Assembly (NCBI RefSeq): GCF_018603885.1
Contig: NZ_JAHGAW010000017.1
Location: 26,143-90,142 of the forward strand
DNA: 64,000 nt
Source: Sphingobium nicotianae
Lineage (GTDB): Bacteria; Pseudomonadota; Alphaproteobacteria; Sphingomonadales; Sphingomonadaceae
Direction: 5' to 3'
Shown piece by piece: positions 25,053 to 33,698 of this stretch. The position numbers were made by a program, and so were the translations under genes. Below the pieces are notes generated by a model that was not told the DNA's origin, did not search any database, and saw only the letters and a list, made by a program, of their open reading frames with translations. Positions within the stretch are counted from its first letter, which is position 1, and each line of letters begins with the position of its first letter.

Positions 25053-25559
25053 ATGAGCGACACATTGGAACAGACTGACGCCCTGAAGCTGGTTCAGGAA
25101 GTGCGCGATCGCATGGCAATCGAGGAATTGTTCGTCCGCTATTATTCGGGCCTGGGCAGCGGCGATCCCGATGCGTTCGGCGGCTTCTTCGCCGAAAATC
25201 CGGAGCTGGACGTGAACGGCATCGTCTGCCGTAGTACCGAAGAGATCCGCACCATGTATGCCGAGGTGGACGCCGACAAGCCGAACCTGATCGGCCAGTT
25301 CCGCATGATGCTCACCAACCTCATCATCGAGGTCGACGGCGACACGGCGCGTGCCCAGATGCTCTGGACGCAGACCCTCAACGAGACGATCAAGTCGGTG
25401 CCGCGCTTCATCGAGCAGGGTCGCGAATATGATCTGCTGGTGAAGCAAGGCGGGCGCTGGAAGATCAAGAAGCGCGTCGTCATCGCCGACTCCAACCTGC
25501 CGGACATGATGGACAAGACCTACACGCCGCGCGCCGACTATCAGATGTCTTCGCTCTGA
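25053..25559 (+). CDS. NTF2-like / SnoaL-like protein
   Basis: This is a 168-residue cytoplasmic protein of the NTF2-like superfamily, a cone-shaped fold used by ketosteroid isomerases, dehydratases and non-catalytic ligand binders. The fold signs are the opening helix (LVQEVRDRMAIEELFVRYYSGLGSGDPDAFGGFF), a middle FRMMLTNLIIEVDGDTARAQ strand pair and the final GGRWKIKKRVV strand. A strong ribosome binding site (GGAAGAGGAAG) precedes the ATG. Its substrate cannot be inferred, and it forms a single-gene unit ending at a strong terminator. Confidence 0.8.
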   Translation: MSDTLEQTDALKLVQEVRDRMAIEELFVRYYSGLGSGDPDAFGGFFAENPELDVNGIVCRSTEEIRTMYAEVDADKPNLIGQFRMMLTNLIIEVDGDTARAQMLWTQTLNETIKSVPRFIEQGREYDLLVKQGGRWKIKKRVVIADSNLPDMMDKTYTPRADYQMSSL

Positions 25560-25588
25560 TCCGGCAATAACCGGTCATCTCGGGGGAA

Positions 25589-25622
25589 GAAGCCCCGCCG
25601 CAGCAGCATGCGGCGGGGCTTC
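25589..25622. terminator. bidirectional terminator between the NTF2-like gene and chorismate mutase
   Basis: A 14-bp perfect stem (25589-25602 with 25609-25622) closes a 6-nt loop. It lies between two convergent genes, 30 bp after one stop and 11 bp from the other. The arms end in GAA and TTC, so it can serve both strands. Confidence 0.8.
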
Positions 25623-25632
25623 GTCTATTCTG

Positions 25633-25914
25633 CTATTCTGCCGCCCGCGCTTTCTCGTGATGGCGGATCACTTCATCGATGATGAAGCGCAGGAATTTCT
25701 CGGTGAAGTCCGGGTCGAGATTGGCGTCCTCGGCCAGGCGCCGCAGCCGGGCGATCTGCTGGCCCTCGCGCGCCGGGTCGGCCGGGGGCAGGGCGGCGCC
25801 GGCCTTGTATTCGCCCACTGCCTTGGTGACCTTGAACCGCTCCGCCAGCATGAAGACGAGCGCCGCGTCGATATTGTCGATGCTTTCGCGATAGCGCCTG
25901 AGCGTTTCGTCCAT
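25633..25914 (-). CDS. chorismate mutase, AroQ class
   Basis: This is a 93-residue all-helical enzyme that converts chorismate to prephenate for phenylalanine and tyrosine synthesis. AroQ features are RYRESIDNIDAALVFMLAERFKVTKAVGEYKA at residues 6-38, with the active-site Arg and Lys, and the C-terminal helix FLRFIIDEVIRHHEK. The length is that of a free-standing monofunctional domain. It converges on the NTF2-like gene across a shared terminator. Confidence 0.9.
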   Translation of the reverse strand: MDETLRRYRESIDNIDAALVFMLAERFKVTKAVGEYKAGAALPPADPAREGQQIARLRRLAEDANLDPDFTEKFLRFIIDEVIRHHEKARAAE

Positions 25915-26022
25915 GCCGCGGCCTTCTCCCTTTTTTGACGGGGCGCATCACTCGCCGCTCTTGTCGCACATGGCAAGCCTATTTGCTTGCCAAAGCGCCA
26001 TCGGCTCGCCACAGGACCGGCC

Positions 26023-27036
26023 ATGAGCGCCACGATCCATCGCATGCCGGGCCGCGCCGCCCCGTCTCTCCAGCCGATGATGAGCCTCGTCGCCGAGGAC
26101 ATGAACGCCGTCAATGCGGTGATCCTCGCGCGGATGCAGTCGCGCATCCCGTTGATCCCGGAACTGGCCGGCCACCTCATCGCGGGCGGCGGCAAACGCA
26201 TGCGGCCCATGCTGACGCTCGCCTGCGCGCGGCTGCTCGATTATGCCGGCACGCGCCATCACAAGCTCTCGGCCGCGGTCGAGTTCATCCACACCGCGAC
26301 CCTGCTGCACGACGATGTCGTTGACGGCAGCGGCATGCGCCGGGGTCGCCGCACCGCCAACATGATCTGGGGCAACAATGCCTCGGTCCTCGTCGGCGAT
26401 TTCCTGTTCAGCCGCTCGTTCGAGCTGATGGTCGAGGATGGCTCCCTGAAGGTACTGCGCATCCTCTCCAATGCCTCGGCGGTGATCGCGGAGGGCGAGG
26501 TGAACCAGCTCACCGCCCAGCGCCGCATCGAGACGGACGAGGACCAGTATCTCGACATCATCGGCGCCAAGACCGCCGCGCTCTTCGCCGCCGCCTGCCG
26601 CATTTCCGCGGTCGTCGCCGAGCGGCCCGAGTCGGAGGAGCTGGCGCTCGATGCCTATGGCCGCAATCTCGGCATCGCCTTCCAGCTCGTCGACGACGCA
26701 ATCGACTATGTCTCGGACGGCGCGACGATGGGCAAGGACACGGGTGACGATTTCCGCGACGGCAAGATCACCCTGCCGGTGATCCTGGCTTATGCGCGCG
26801 GCAGCGAAGCCGACCGCAAGTTCTGGAAGGACGCCATGTCCGGCCTGCTCGGCGAGACGGCCGATCTCGGCCATGCCCAGAGCCTGCTGGCCGCGAGCGG
26901 CGCCATCGACGATACACTCGCCCGCGCCCGTCACTATGGTCAGCGCGCGATCGACGCGATCGGCATGTTCGGCAACGGCGCGGCCAAGTCGGCATTGGTC
27001 GAGGCCGTCGAGTTCGCGATCGCGCGGGCCTATTAA
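26023..27036 (+). CDS. polyprenyl diphosphate synthase (trans-type, quinone side chain)
   Basis: This is a 337-residue enzyme from the ATG at 26023 (AGGA upstream). It extends FPP with isopentenyl diphosphate to make the side chain of ubiquinone. Both aspartate-rich motifs are visible: LLHDDVVDGSGMRRG (first, near residue 95) and FQLVDDAIDYV (second, near residue 223), together with GGGKRMRP. The chain length, octa- or decaprenyl, cannot be read from the sequence; sphingomonads usually make Q-10. Confidence 0.92.
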   Translation: MSATIHRMPGRAAPSLQPMMSLVAEDMNAVNAVILARMQSRIPLIPELAGHLIAGGGKRMRPMLTLACARLLDYAGTRHHKLSAAVEFIHTATLLHDDVVDGSGMRRGRRTANMIWGNNASVLVGDFLFSRSFELMVEDGSLKVLRILSNASAVIAEGEVNQLTAQRRIETDEDQYLDIIGAKTAALFAAACRISAVVAERPESEELALDAYGRNLGIAFQLVDDAIDYVSDGATMGKDTGDDFRDGKITLPVILAYARGSEADRKFWKDAMSGLLGETADLGHAQSLLAASGAIDDTLARARHYGQRAIDAIGMFGNGAAKSALVEAVEFAIARAY

Positions 27037-27205
27037 GCTTGTACCGAAGGCGGGTTCGCGCCGGACGTCACCTTCGGGGCTGTCGATCGTCGGCCTGACA
27101 GATCTGTGGCGGCGGGCGGTTTGAGTTCTAGCCGGGCGATCGTGCTGCCATAAAGCGGTAATGCGACGGTATAAGGGATGCCGACGTCATCGAGAGGAAC
27201 CGTTC

Positions 27206-27916
27206 ATGAGCAAGCTGGATCAATTCCCCATCGCGCGCCGCTGGCCTGCCACCAATCCGGACGTCATCCAGCTTTACGGCCTGCCGACGCCCAATGGCGT
27301 CAAGGTGTCGATCGCGCTGGAGGAGATGGGGCTGCCGTACGAGCCACACCTTGTCGATATCATGAAGAATGAAAGCTGGACCGAGGAGTTTCTCGCGCTC
27401 AATCCCAACGGCAAGATCCCGGTGATCATCGATCCGGACGGGCCGGACGGTAAGCCGATCGGCCTCATCGAATCGAATGCCATCCTGCTCTATCTCGCCG
27501 AGAAATCCGGCAAGCTGATCCCGGCGGATCGCGCCGGCCAGCTCAAGGTGCGCGAGTGGTTGTTCCTGCAGGCCGCCCATATCGGCCCGATGTTCGGCCA
27601 GGTCGGCTTCTTCCATAAATTCGCCGGCAAGGACATCGAGGACAAGCGCCCGCGCGATCGTTTCGTGGGTGAGGCCAAGCGGATGCTGAAGCTGCTCGAC
27701 GATGTGCTTGCCGATGGCCGATCCTGGCTGATGGGCGACGACTTTACGATCGTCGAGTGTGCCTGTCTCGGCTGGGTGCGCAATCTCATCGGTTTCTATG
27801 AAGCCGGCGAACTGGTCGACTATGCCTCGCTGAAGCATGTGCCGCGCTGGCTGGAGGCCGGCTTGGCGCGGCCCGCCGTCCAAAGGGGACTTGCGATTCC
27901 GGCGAGGGCGGCATGA
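27206..27916 (+). CDS. glutathione S-transferase family protein, YfcG/YghU-like
   Basis: This is a 236-residue cytoplasmic protein from the ATG at 27206 (GAGGAA upstream). The thioredoxin-like N-terminal domain contains GLPTPNGVKVSIALEEMGLPYE, NPNGKIPVIID and the IESNAILLYLAEK glutathione-contact segment. The helical C-terminal domain has the HKFAGKD and WLMGDDFTIVECA segments. The TPNG motif and the lack of a catalytic Cys/Ser favour the Nu/YfcG type, which shows disulfide-bond reductase activity with glutathione. Its stop overlaps the next start by 4 bp (ATGA). Confidence 0.88.
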   Translation: MSKLDQFPIARRWPATNPDVIQLYGLPTPNGVKVSIALEEMGLPYEPHLVDIMKNESWTEEFLALNPNGKIPVIIDPDGPDGKPIGLIESNAILLYLAEKSGKLIPADRAGQLKVREWLFLQAAHIGPMFGQVGFFHKFAGKDIEDKRPRDRFVGEAKRMLKLLDDVLADGRSWLMGDDFTIVECACLGWVRNLIGFYEAGELVDYASLKHVPRWLEAGLARPAVQRGLAIPARAA

Positions 27917-28719
27917 GCGCGCAGGCCGAGCGCTACGAGCGCTTCCGTGCACTGCACGAGCGGCCCGGTGCCTTCATCATGCCCAATGCCTGGGATGCGC
28001 TCTCCGCAGCGCTGCTGGCGCGTGAGGGATTCGAGGCGCTGGGATCGACATCGGCCGCGATTGCGTTCGCTTTGGGCAGGCAGGACGGCGCACATGCTGT
28101 GAGCCGCGCGGAAGCGATCGACAACGCCGTTTTGCTCGGCGCCGCCAGCGGTCTGCCGATCAACGGCGATCTGGAGGATGGCTTCGGGCCGGATCCGGAT
28201 GATTGCGTCGCGACGGTTGAAGCGGCGATCGCGGCGGGTCTTGCCGGGCTTGGCATAGAGGATACGACGGCCAATCGCGCCAATCCGATCCATGGCTTCG
28301 ATACAGCCGTGGCGCGGATCGCCGCTGCTGCGAAGGCCGCAAACGGTCGCATCCTGCTCACCGCCCGTGCCGACAACTTCATCAACGGACGGCCTGACCT
28401 CGACGACACGATCCGTCGCCTCACCGCATTCGCCGAGGCCGGCGCGGACGTGCTCTATGCGCCCGGCCTGCCGTCGCTCGAGGCGATCGAGGCGGTGGTC
28501 AGGGCGGTTGCGCCGAAACCGGTCAATGTCCTGATCGGCCCGGGGGATCTCGCCACGCTGTCGGCGCTTGGCGTCAAGCGCATCAGCATGGGCGGCGCCC
28601 TCCAGCGCCGGGCTTATGATGGCCTCATCGACGCTGCGCAGGCCTTGCAAGCTGGAAACATGGCGGATGCGGGGGCCAGGCTCGGCCATGGCGAGGTGAT
28701 GGCGCTGTTCGCAAAATAA
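27913..28719 (+). CDS. isocitrate lyase/PEP mutase superfamily protein
   Basis: This is a 268-residue TIM-barrel protein of the PEP mutase/isocitrate lyase superfamily. The motifs are MPNAWDALSAAL, STSAAIAFALGRQDG, the metal-site GDLEDGFG, GIEDTT and LTARADNF. Relatives include 2-methylisocitrate lyase, oxaloacetate hydrolase and phosphonopyruvate-type enzymes. The KKCGH-type catalytic loop of true isocitrate lyases is absent, so it belongs to the small unassigned branch. Overlapping translation with the GST gene suggests a linked detoxification or carbon-cleavage role. Confidence 0.82.
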   Translation: MSAQAERYERFRALHERPGAFIMPNAWDALSAALLAREGFEALGSTSAAIAFALGRQDGAHAVSRAEAIDNAVLLGAASGLPINGDLEDGFGPDPDDCVATVEAAIAAGLAGLGIEDTTANRANPIHGFDTAVARIAAAAKAANGRILLTARADNFINGRPDLDDTIRRLTAFAEAGADVLYAPGLPSLEAIEAVVRAVAPKPVNVLIGPGDLATLSALGVKRISMGGALQRRAYDGLIDAAQALQAGNMADAGARLGHGEVMALFAK

Positions 28720-28722
28720 ACA

Positions 28723-28880
28723 CCCCTCCCTTTCAAGGGAGGGGCGCACCAGGTCGGTCATGCCCCTGGCATGACCTAAACAGCGCGGGGCGCTGTTTAC
28801 CTGATGCGGGGTGGGTGTCGCGCAGCGATCTGCAACGTCGAATTCCCCACCCCAACGCCTCCCCTGAAGGGGAGGGGCTT
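28723..28880. repeat. intergenic palindromic repeat, family A copy 2, with two extra hairpins
   Basis: The outer modules match 11975-12095: CCTTTCAAGGGAGGGG, GGGGTGGGTGTCGCG-AGCGA, CCCCACCCCAACGCCTC and CCTGAAGGGGAGGGGCT. Between them sit two perfect hairpins, 28756-28776 (9-bp stem GGTCATGCC) and 28777-28799 (10-bp stem TAAACAGCGC). The strand-symmetric layout suggests a REP-like mobile palindromic unit. Confidence 0.75.
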
Positions 28881-28931
28881 TTGAAATATCCACCCTTGCC
28901 CTCGTTATGAGCAAGCTGCACGGAGGCACCG

Positions 28932-31400
28932 ATGAACCTCCCCATCCAAGCCGTCCTGCCTGATCTTCTTGCGGCCTTGCGCGAGCGCCCGAGCGCCGTG
29001 CTGGTCGCGCCGCCGGGGGCGGGCAAGACGACGATGGTCGCGCCGGCTCTGCTCCCCGAGCCCTGGGTTGCCGGGGGACAGATCTGGCTGCTCTCGCCCC
29101 GCCGGCTCGCCGCGCGGGCGGCTGCCGAGCGGATGGCAGATCTGGCGGGCGAGAAGGTGGGCGAGATGATCGGCTATGCAACCCGGCTGGAAAGCCGCAG
29201 TTCCGCTCGCACGCGCATCCTCGTCGTCACCGAAGGCATCTTCCGCCGCCGCATTCAGGCCGATCCGGAGCTGGCGGGCGTGGCCGCCGTCCTGTTCGAC
29301 GAGGTGCATGAGCGTAGCCTGGAGGGCGATTTCGGCCTCGCACTCGCGCTGGATGCGCAGGCCGGACTGCGCGAGGATCTGCGTCTGCTCGCGATGTCCG
29401 CGACGCTCGATGGCGCCCGCTTCGCCGCGCTGATGGACGGCGCGCCGGTCATCGAAAGCCAGGGGCGCAGCTACCCTATCGACCTGCGCCATATCGGTCG
29501 TCCGGCCGACGCGCGCATCGAGGACGCCATGGCCGCCGCCATCCGCCGCGCACTGAGCGAGGAGAGCGAAGGTGATCTGCTCGCGTTCCTCCCTGGTGTC
29601 GGCGTGATCGAGCGGACGGCCGAGCGCCTGACCGGGCTGGCTCTCCACATTGCGCTGCACAAGCTGCACGGATCGCTCGATCCCGCCGAGCAACGCGCGG
29701 CACTGAGGCCGGCACCGCCCGGTACGCGTAAGATCATCCTGGCCACCAGCATCGCCGAGACCAGCCTCACCATCGACGGCGTGCGCATCGTTATCGATTC
29801 GGGTCTCGCGCGTCGCCCTCGCCACGATCTGGCCGCTGGACTCACGCGCCTCGTTACCGAACGCGCGAGCCAGGCCGCCGTGACCCAGCGCGCTGGTCGA
29901 GCGGGTCGACAGGCCCCCGGCGTCGCCTATCGCCTCTGGGAAGCTGCGGCGACTGCCGGCCTGCCGCCCTTCGATCCGCCGGAAATCCTGGAAAGCGACC
30001 TGACGGGTCTCACGCTCGACTGCGCCGTCTGGGGCGTAACGGATCCGGCCAGCCTGCGCTGGCTCGATCCGCCGCCTGCCGCCTCGATCAGCGAGGCGCG
30101 CCGCCGGCTGATCGCGATCGATGCGCTGGATGGCGAGGGCAGGGCGACCGCCCATGGCCGCGCCGTGGCGGAGCTTCCTCTGGAACCGCGCCTTGCTCAC
30201 ATGCTGCTCGTCTCCGCGACGGAGGGGGAAGCCGCCGCGGCCGCGGATGTCGCCGTGCTGCTCACAGAGCGCGGTCTGGGCGGCCCATCGGTCGATCTTG
30301 TGCGGCGGCATGCCAATTGGGCGCGCGAGCGCGGTCCTCGCGCCGAGGGCGCGCGGGGCCTTGCCCGGCGCTGGCTCGCTTTGGTCAAGGGCACCGGCCG
30401 TAGCGGACCGATCGACGACGCCCTCCTAGCCCGCTGCCTCATCCGCGCATTCCCGGACCGAATCGCCAAGCGCCGCGATTCCACCGGCGCGGACTGGATC
30501 AGCGTCGGCGGTCGCGGCTTCCGGCTCGATCCTGCCGATCCGCTGGCCCGGGCCGCGTGGCTTGCAGTCGGGGAGATCCAGGGCAGCGCCGTGGGCGCGC
30601 GTATCCTTTCGGCTGTCGCGATGGAGGAAGGGGAGGTTCTTGCCACCGCCGCCGCGCGCATCACGGACAAGCGTATCGTGCGCTGGCGCAAGGATCTGGC
30701 CGGCGTCGAGGCGTTGCGCGAGCGCTGGCTCGGAGCCATTCGCCTGAGCAGTGGCCCGGATGAGGCGCCCGAGCGTGCAGCGGTCATCGCGACGCTCGCG
30801 CGGGCGCTGCGGAGCGAAGGCCTCGGCCATCTCCCTTGGGGCAAAGCAGCCGAATCCCTGCGCACCCGCGCCGATTTTGCGGGCGTTGGCGCGCCGATCT
30901 CGGATGCCGCCCTGCTTGACGATGCGGAGGCATGGCTGGACCTGCTCCTGCCCGCCAGTGCCCGCCGCTTGACCGGCATCGATCCGGGTGCCCTGCACGG
31001 CCTGCTTACCCAGCGCCTCGGCTGGGACGCGACCCGGCAGATCGAAGCACTTGCACCGGCCGAGTTCCGCAGCCCGGCAGGCAGTCATCACGCCATCGAT
31101 TATGCCGCGCCCGCCGGGCCGACCGTGGAACTGCGGGTTCAGGCGCTGTTCGGGCTGGCCGATCATCCCACCGTGGGCGTCGAGCGCATCCCGCTGGTCC
31201 TCTCGCTCACGTCGCCGGCCGGCCGGCCGATCCAGACCACGCGTGATCTGCCGGGTTTCTGGAAGGGGAGTTGGGCGGCGATCGCCAAGGAGATGCGCGG
31301 CCGCTATCCCCGGCATCCCTGGCCCGACGATCCGGCCAGCGCCAGTGCGACGCTGCGCACCAAGCGGGCCGATGCGCGGAGCGATCCTAGCTCCAGATGA
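28932..31400 (+). CDS. hrpB: ATP-dependent helicase HrpB
   Basis: HrpB is a DEAH-box helicase family member of poorly defined cellular role. The 822-residue length is typical. RecA-like domain 1 has the Walker A PPGAGKTT (near residue 33), RRLAARAAAERMA, and the Walker B DEVHERSLEGDFG. Domain 2 has ATSIAETSLTIDGV and QRAGRAGRQAPG. A ratchet-type helical region and the HrpB-specific C-terminal domain (TRDLPGFWKGSW, RGRYPRHPWPDDP) complete it. Its last 14 bp overlap the convergent DUF1877 gene. Confidence 0.95.
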   Translation: MNLPIQAVLPDLLAALRERPSAVLVAPPGAGKTTMVAPALLPEPWVAGGQIWLLSPRRLAARAAAERMADLAGEKVGEMIGYATRLESRSSARTRILVVTEGIFRRRIQADPELAGVAAVLFDEVHERSLEGDFGLALALDAQAGLREDLRLLAMSATLDGARFAALMDGAPVIESQGRSYPIDLRHIGRPADARIEDAMAAAIRRALSEESEGDLLAFLPGVGVIERTAERLTGLALHIALHKLHGSLDPAEQRAALRPAPPGTRKIILATSIAETSLTIDGVRIVIDSGLARRPRHDLAAGLTRLVTERASQAAVTQRAGRAGRQAPGVAYRLWEAAATAGLPPFDPPEILESDLTGLTLDCAVWGVTDPASLRWLDPPPAASISEARRRLIAIDALDGEGRATAHGRAVAELPLEPRLAHMLLVSATEGEAAAAADVAVLLTERGLGGPSVDLVRRHANWARERGPRAEGARGLARRWLALVKGTGRSGPIDDALLARCLIRAFPDRIAKRRDSTGADWISVGGRGFRLDPADPLARAAWLAVGEIQGSAVGARILSAVAMEEGEVLATAAARITDKRIVRWRKDLAGVEALRERWLGAIRLSSGPDEAPERAAVIATLARALRSEGLGHLPWGKAAESLRTRADFAGVGAPISDAALLDDAEAWLDLLLPASARRLTGIDPGALHGLLTQRLGWDATRQIEALAPAEFRSPAGSHHAIDYAAPAGPTVELRVQALFGLADHPTVGVERIPLVLSLTSPAGRPIQTTRDLPGFWKGSWAAIAKEMRGRYPRHPWPDDPASASATLRTKRADARSDPSSR

Positions 31401-31965
31401 GCAGGACGGACTCGCCGGCATCGGCTGCCGATCGATAGAAATGCTTTAGCCGGCTCAGATAGGGCAACAGGTAGAAGAGGAAGAGATCCTCGCCTTCCTC
31501 CATCCAGTTTCCGGGCAAGACGTCATCGCGATCCATTGTAGCGAAATCGAGGTGCAGACGCAGGGATTCCTCGGTGAGCCCGGCGAGCGCAGTTGAGAGC
31601 GCCGGCACGCGCTCTGCCGGGTAGAGCACTGCCGCCAGTCCGATATCGGGAATGATGACGCCGCCTTCCTTCCACCTCTCGATCGCGGCGAGAGCGTCCT
31701 CGACGGGCATCCTGTCGATTGCCGCCAGGGACCGGCGCGCCTCGTGGTCGGGCCAGTCCGCATCGCGCATCAGTCGGTCATGATAGGCCGCTTCTGCGCG
31801 CTTGCGCGGCGAGGCAAGCCATGCGAGGCCATCGGTCGCCCTGTCGATGTCGATCATCGTCACGTCCTTTCCGGCAAAGCAGCGTTCCGGGATGCTGTCC
31901 GGATCGGCGCACAGACTTTCCATGATGGCCGGCTTCGCGCGGACATAGGTGCAAATGATGCTCAT
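31387..31965 (-). CDS. DUF1877 (YfbM-like) protein
   Basis: This is a 192-residue cytoplasmic protein from the ATG at 31965, preceded by AGAGGG. The DUF1877 pattern is visible: MSIICTYVRA at the start, IDIDRATDGLAWL in the middle, and YLLPYLSRLKHFYRSAADAGESVLL at the end. It is a family of unknown function, with structures resembling small alpha/beta proteins. It stands alone, convergent with hrpB and divergent from the NDUFS4-like gene. Confidence 0.8.
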   Translation of the reverse strand: MSIICTYVRAKPAIMESLCADPDSIPERCFAGKDVTMIDIDRATDGLAWLASPRKRAEAAYHDRLMRDADWPDHEARRSLAAIDRMPVEDALAAIERWKEGGVIIPDIGLAAVLYPAERVPALSTALAGLTEESLRLHLDFATMDRDDVLPGNWMEEGEDLFLFYLLPYLSRLKHFYRSAADAGESVLLIWS

Positions 31966-32148
31966 TGGGCCCTCTTGCAGTTGGCGACGAGGGAGCACGA
32001 TAGCGGTATTCGATCCATTTTAGCGGGCGAGAGCCGGGGACTGATCCAAAACGGACATGACTGGCGGCAGGGGCGCCCGGCGCACATATTCTTGACATCG
32101 CGCCCCGCTTTGGGCGACGGCAGCAGCATTGAACAAGGGAGTAGCTCG

Positions 32149-32427
32149 ATGTCCGCGCGGATCTACCAGATGCCCAAGAATGCCCTGCAATCGGGCAAGG
32201 CGCGCACCTCGACCTGGATGCTGGAATTCGCGCCCGCCGAGGCCAAGAAGCCAGACCCGATGACGGGCTGGGCCGGCTCGGGCGATACGCAGGAACAGGT
32301 CAAGCTGACCTTCGACAGCGCGGACGCCGCCAGCGCTTATTGTGAGCGGAATGGCATCGCATACAACATCATCAAGACGCCGCCCAAGACACTGAAGATT
32401 CAGGCTTATGCCGATAATTTTCGCTGA
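32149..32427 (+). CDS. NADH dehydrogenase accessory subunit, NDUFS4-like (ETC complex I subunit)
   Basis: This is a 92-residue protein from the ATG at 32149 with AAGGGAG upstream. The ETC_C1_NDUFA4/NDUFS4 pattern is clear: ARIYQMPKNALQSGKARTSTWMLEF, then DPMTGWAGSGDTQEQVKLTFDSADAASAYCERNG split around residues 38-72, and the closing KIQAYADNF. This subunit is an alphaproteobacterial and mitochondrial addition that stabilises the peripheral arm of respiratory complex I. It is encoded away from the nuo operon, as is usual. Confidence 0.93.
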   Translation: MSARIYQMPKNALQSGKARTSTWMLEFAPAEAKKPDPMTGWAGSGDTQEQVKLTFDSADAASAYCERNGIAYNIIKTPPKTLKIQAYADNFR

Positions 32428-32438
32428 ACCACCATCAT

Positions 32439-33596
32439 TCAACGGGCGGTTCGTTTCGCGCTAGCTTGCAGAAGTGCCTCCATTTCCTGAATGGAATCTC
32501 TACCCTTGATGGCCTCTCCAATTTTATCGTCTGGATCTGCCTCGAAATAGGATTTCATCTGAACCGTGACGGAGGCGAGTCTTTCAAACGTTTCCTCTCC
32601 AATTCTCTTGCGGACCATCTTGAGTCCCTCGGTCAGCGCAAAAAAAGTCGTTTCAATATTCATGTCAGGAAAATACCCAGTCTTGTCTTCGAATTTGGGA
32701 GAGTGAAGAAGCATCCAGCTCAATAAATCCATAACCTCGCTGATATTCTTGGGAATATAGGGCTTGTACGACTGCATTTCATTTCTCCAGAGGTGCGATT
32801 GCGTAAATGCTATGCGGCCAGCCCGGACATCTCGAATTGCTTCGTCGTAGGCCTTGTCCGTACTCTCTTGGATGAAGCGCAGCAGTTCGACTTGCAGAGG
32901 CCTAAGGTCTCCTCGCCTTCGATACATTATGGCTGCCCGCTCCAGTCGTAGATGGCGTATAAGATTGATTTGTCCTTTGAGCGTCTGCGGAAAACCTAGG
33001 GACTCAAAATGATAACTGGGGTCCATGCTTTGAATGTCTGCAATCAGGCGATCAATGTGTGCTTCAGTTAGCGCAACTGAGAGATTTTGCGCAGGGCCCG
33101 TCAAATCCAAAATATTATCCGCCATGGCGACGATAATTCCACCGGGCCCCTTATGAAAGTTAGGAAAGACCTCCTGCAAAGTTACTGGGTCGTTGAGCGG
33201 AGGTCCGCCATTATTACCTATTCTGACCCGAGGATTTGGACGATAATTGGCGGGGGTGAGCTTCGCGGAGTTGCTTGTTGACTGAGCCTGTCCAATCGAT
33301 GCCTCGGACTCCGTCTTCCCAGTGGGTAAAATATCTGGTTTCCTGCGCGTTGTAGCGATTGATGCAGAGGCTGGGCGCGGGCCGCGATTGTGGGAGACAA
33401 TTACATGCTGTAGCGAGCGCGGCCCACCGGGTGCAAAGGTAAACCGCCCGTCGCGAGGATCATGATATGGATTGAATTTCCGCTCTGTCGCGATTGGCAA
33501 CATCTGAAGATCGAGATGCTGGCCGGTGCGGAGATAATGTTCGAACTGAAGGCGTTTACCTGATTTACGTGCGACTTTCGAACAATGTTCCATCAT
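32439..33596 (-). CDS. orphan protein with NPYHDPRDGRF and GNNGGPPL motifs, probably acquired
   Basis: This is a 385-residue protein from the ATG at 33596, set by GGGAG upstream; a TTG at 33635 would also be in frame. No signal peptide or membrane helix is seen. The N-terminal third is basic and disordered, with NPYHDPRDGRFTFAPGG (near residue 40) and RIGNNGGPPLND (near residue 125). The C-terminal two thirds are helical and charged. Similar short motifs occur in phage-associated and polymorphic-toxin-like proteins, but no toxin or enzyme domain is recognised. The gene is clearly AT-richer than all neighbours and has different codon use, so transfer is likely. Confidence 0.7.
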   Translation of the reverse strand: MMEHCSKVARKSGKRLQFEHYLRTGQHLDLQMLPIATERKFNPYHDPRDGRFTFAPGGPRSLQHVIVSHNRGPRPASASIATTRRKPDILPTGKTESEASIGQAQSTSNSAKLTPANYRPNPRVRIGNNGGPPLNDPVTLQEVFPNFHKGPGGIIVAMADNILDLTGPAQNLSVALTEAHIDRLIADIQSMDPSYHFESLGFPQTLKGQINLIRHLRLERAAIMYRRRGDLRPLQVELLRFIQESTDKAYDEAIRDVRAGRIAFTQSHLWRNEMQSYKPYIPKNISEVMDLLSWMLLHSPKFEDKTGYFPDMNIETTFFALTEGLKMVRKRIGEETFERLASVTVQMKSYFEADPDDKIGEAIKGRDSIQEMEALLQASAKRTAR

Positions 33597-33698
33597 TCTC
33601 TGCTCCCGCCTGAAGCGGGAACATTTCAAGAACAAATCCTACTAGTCAAGCCCGAATGGACCCGACCTTCCAATGATCGGGCCCACCGATTTTTATCC

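Noticed and set aside
32439..33596. Calling the orphan gene a toxin of a toxin-immunity pair
   Set aside because: No toxin domain, immunity gene or secretion partner is visible, and the neighbours are ordinary chromosomal genes.
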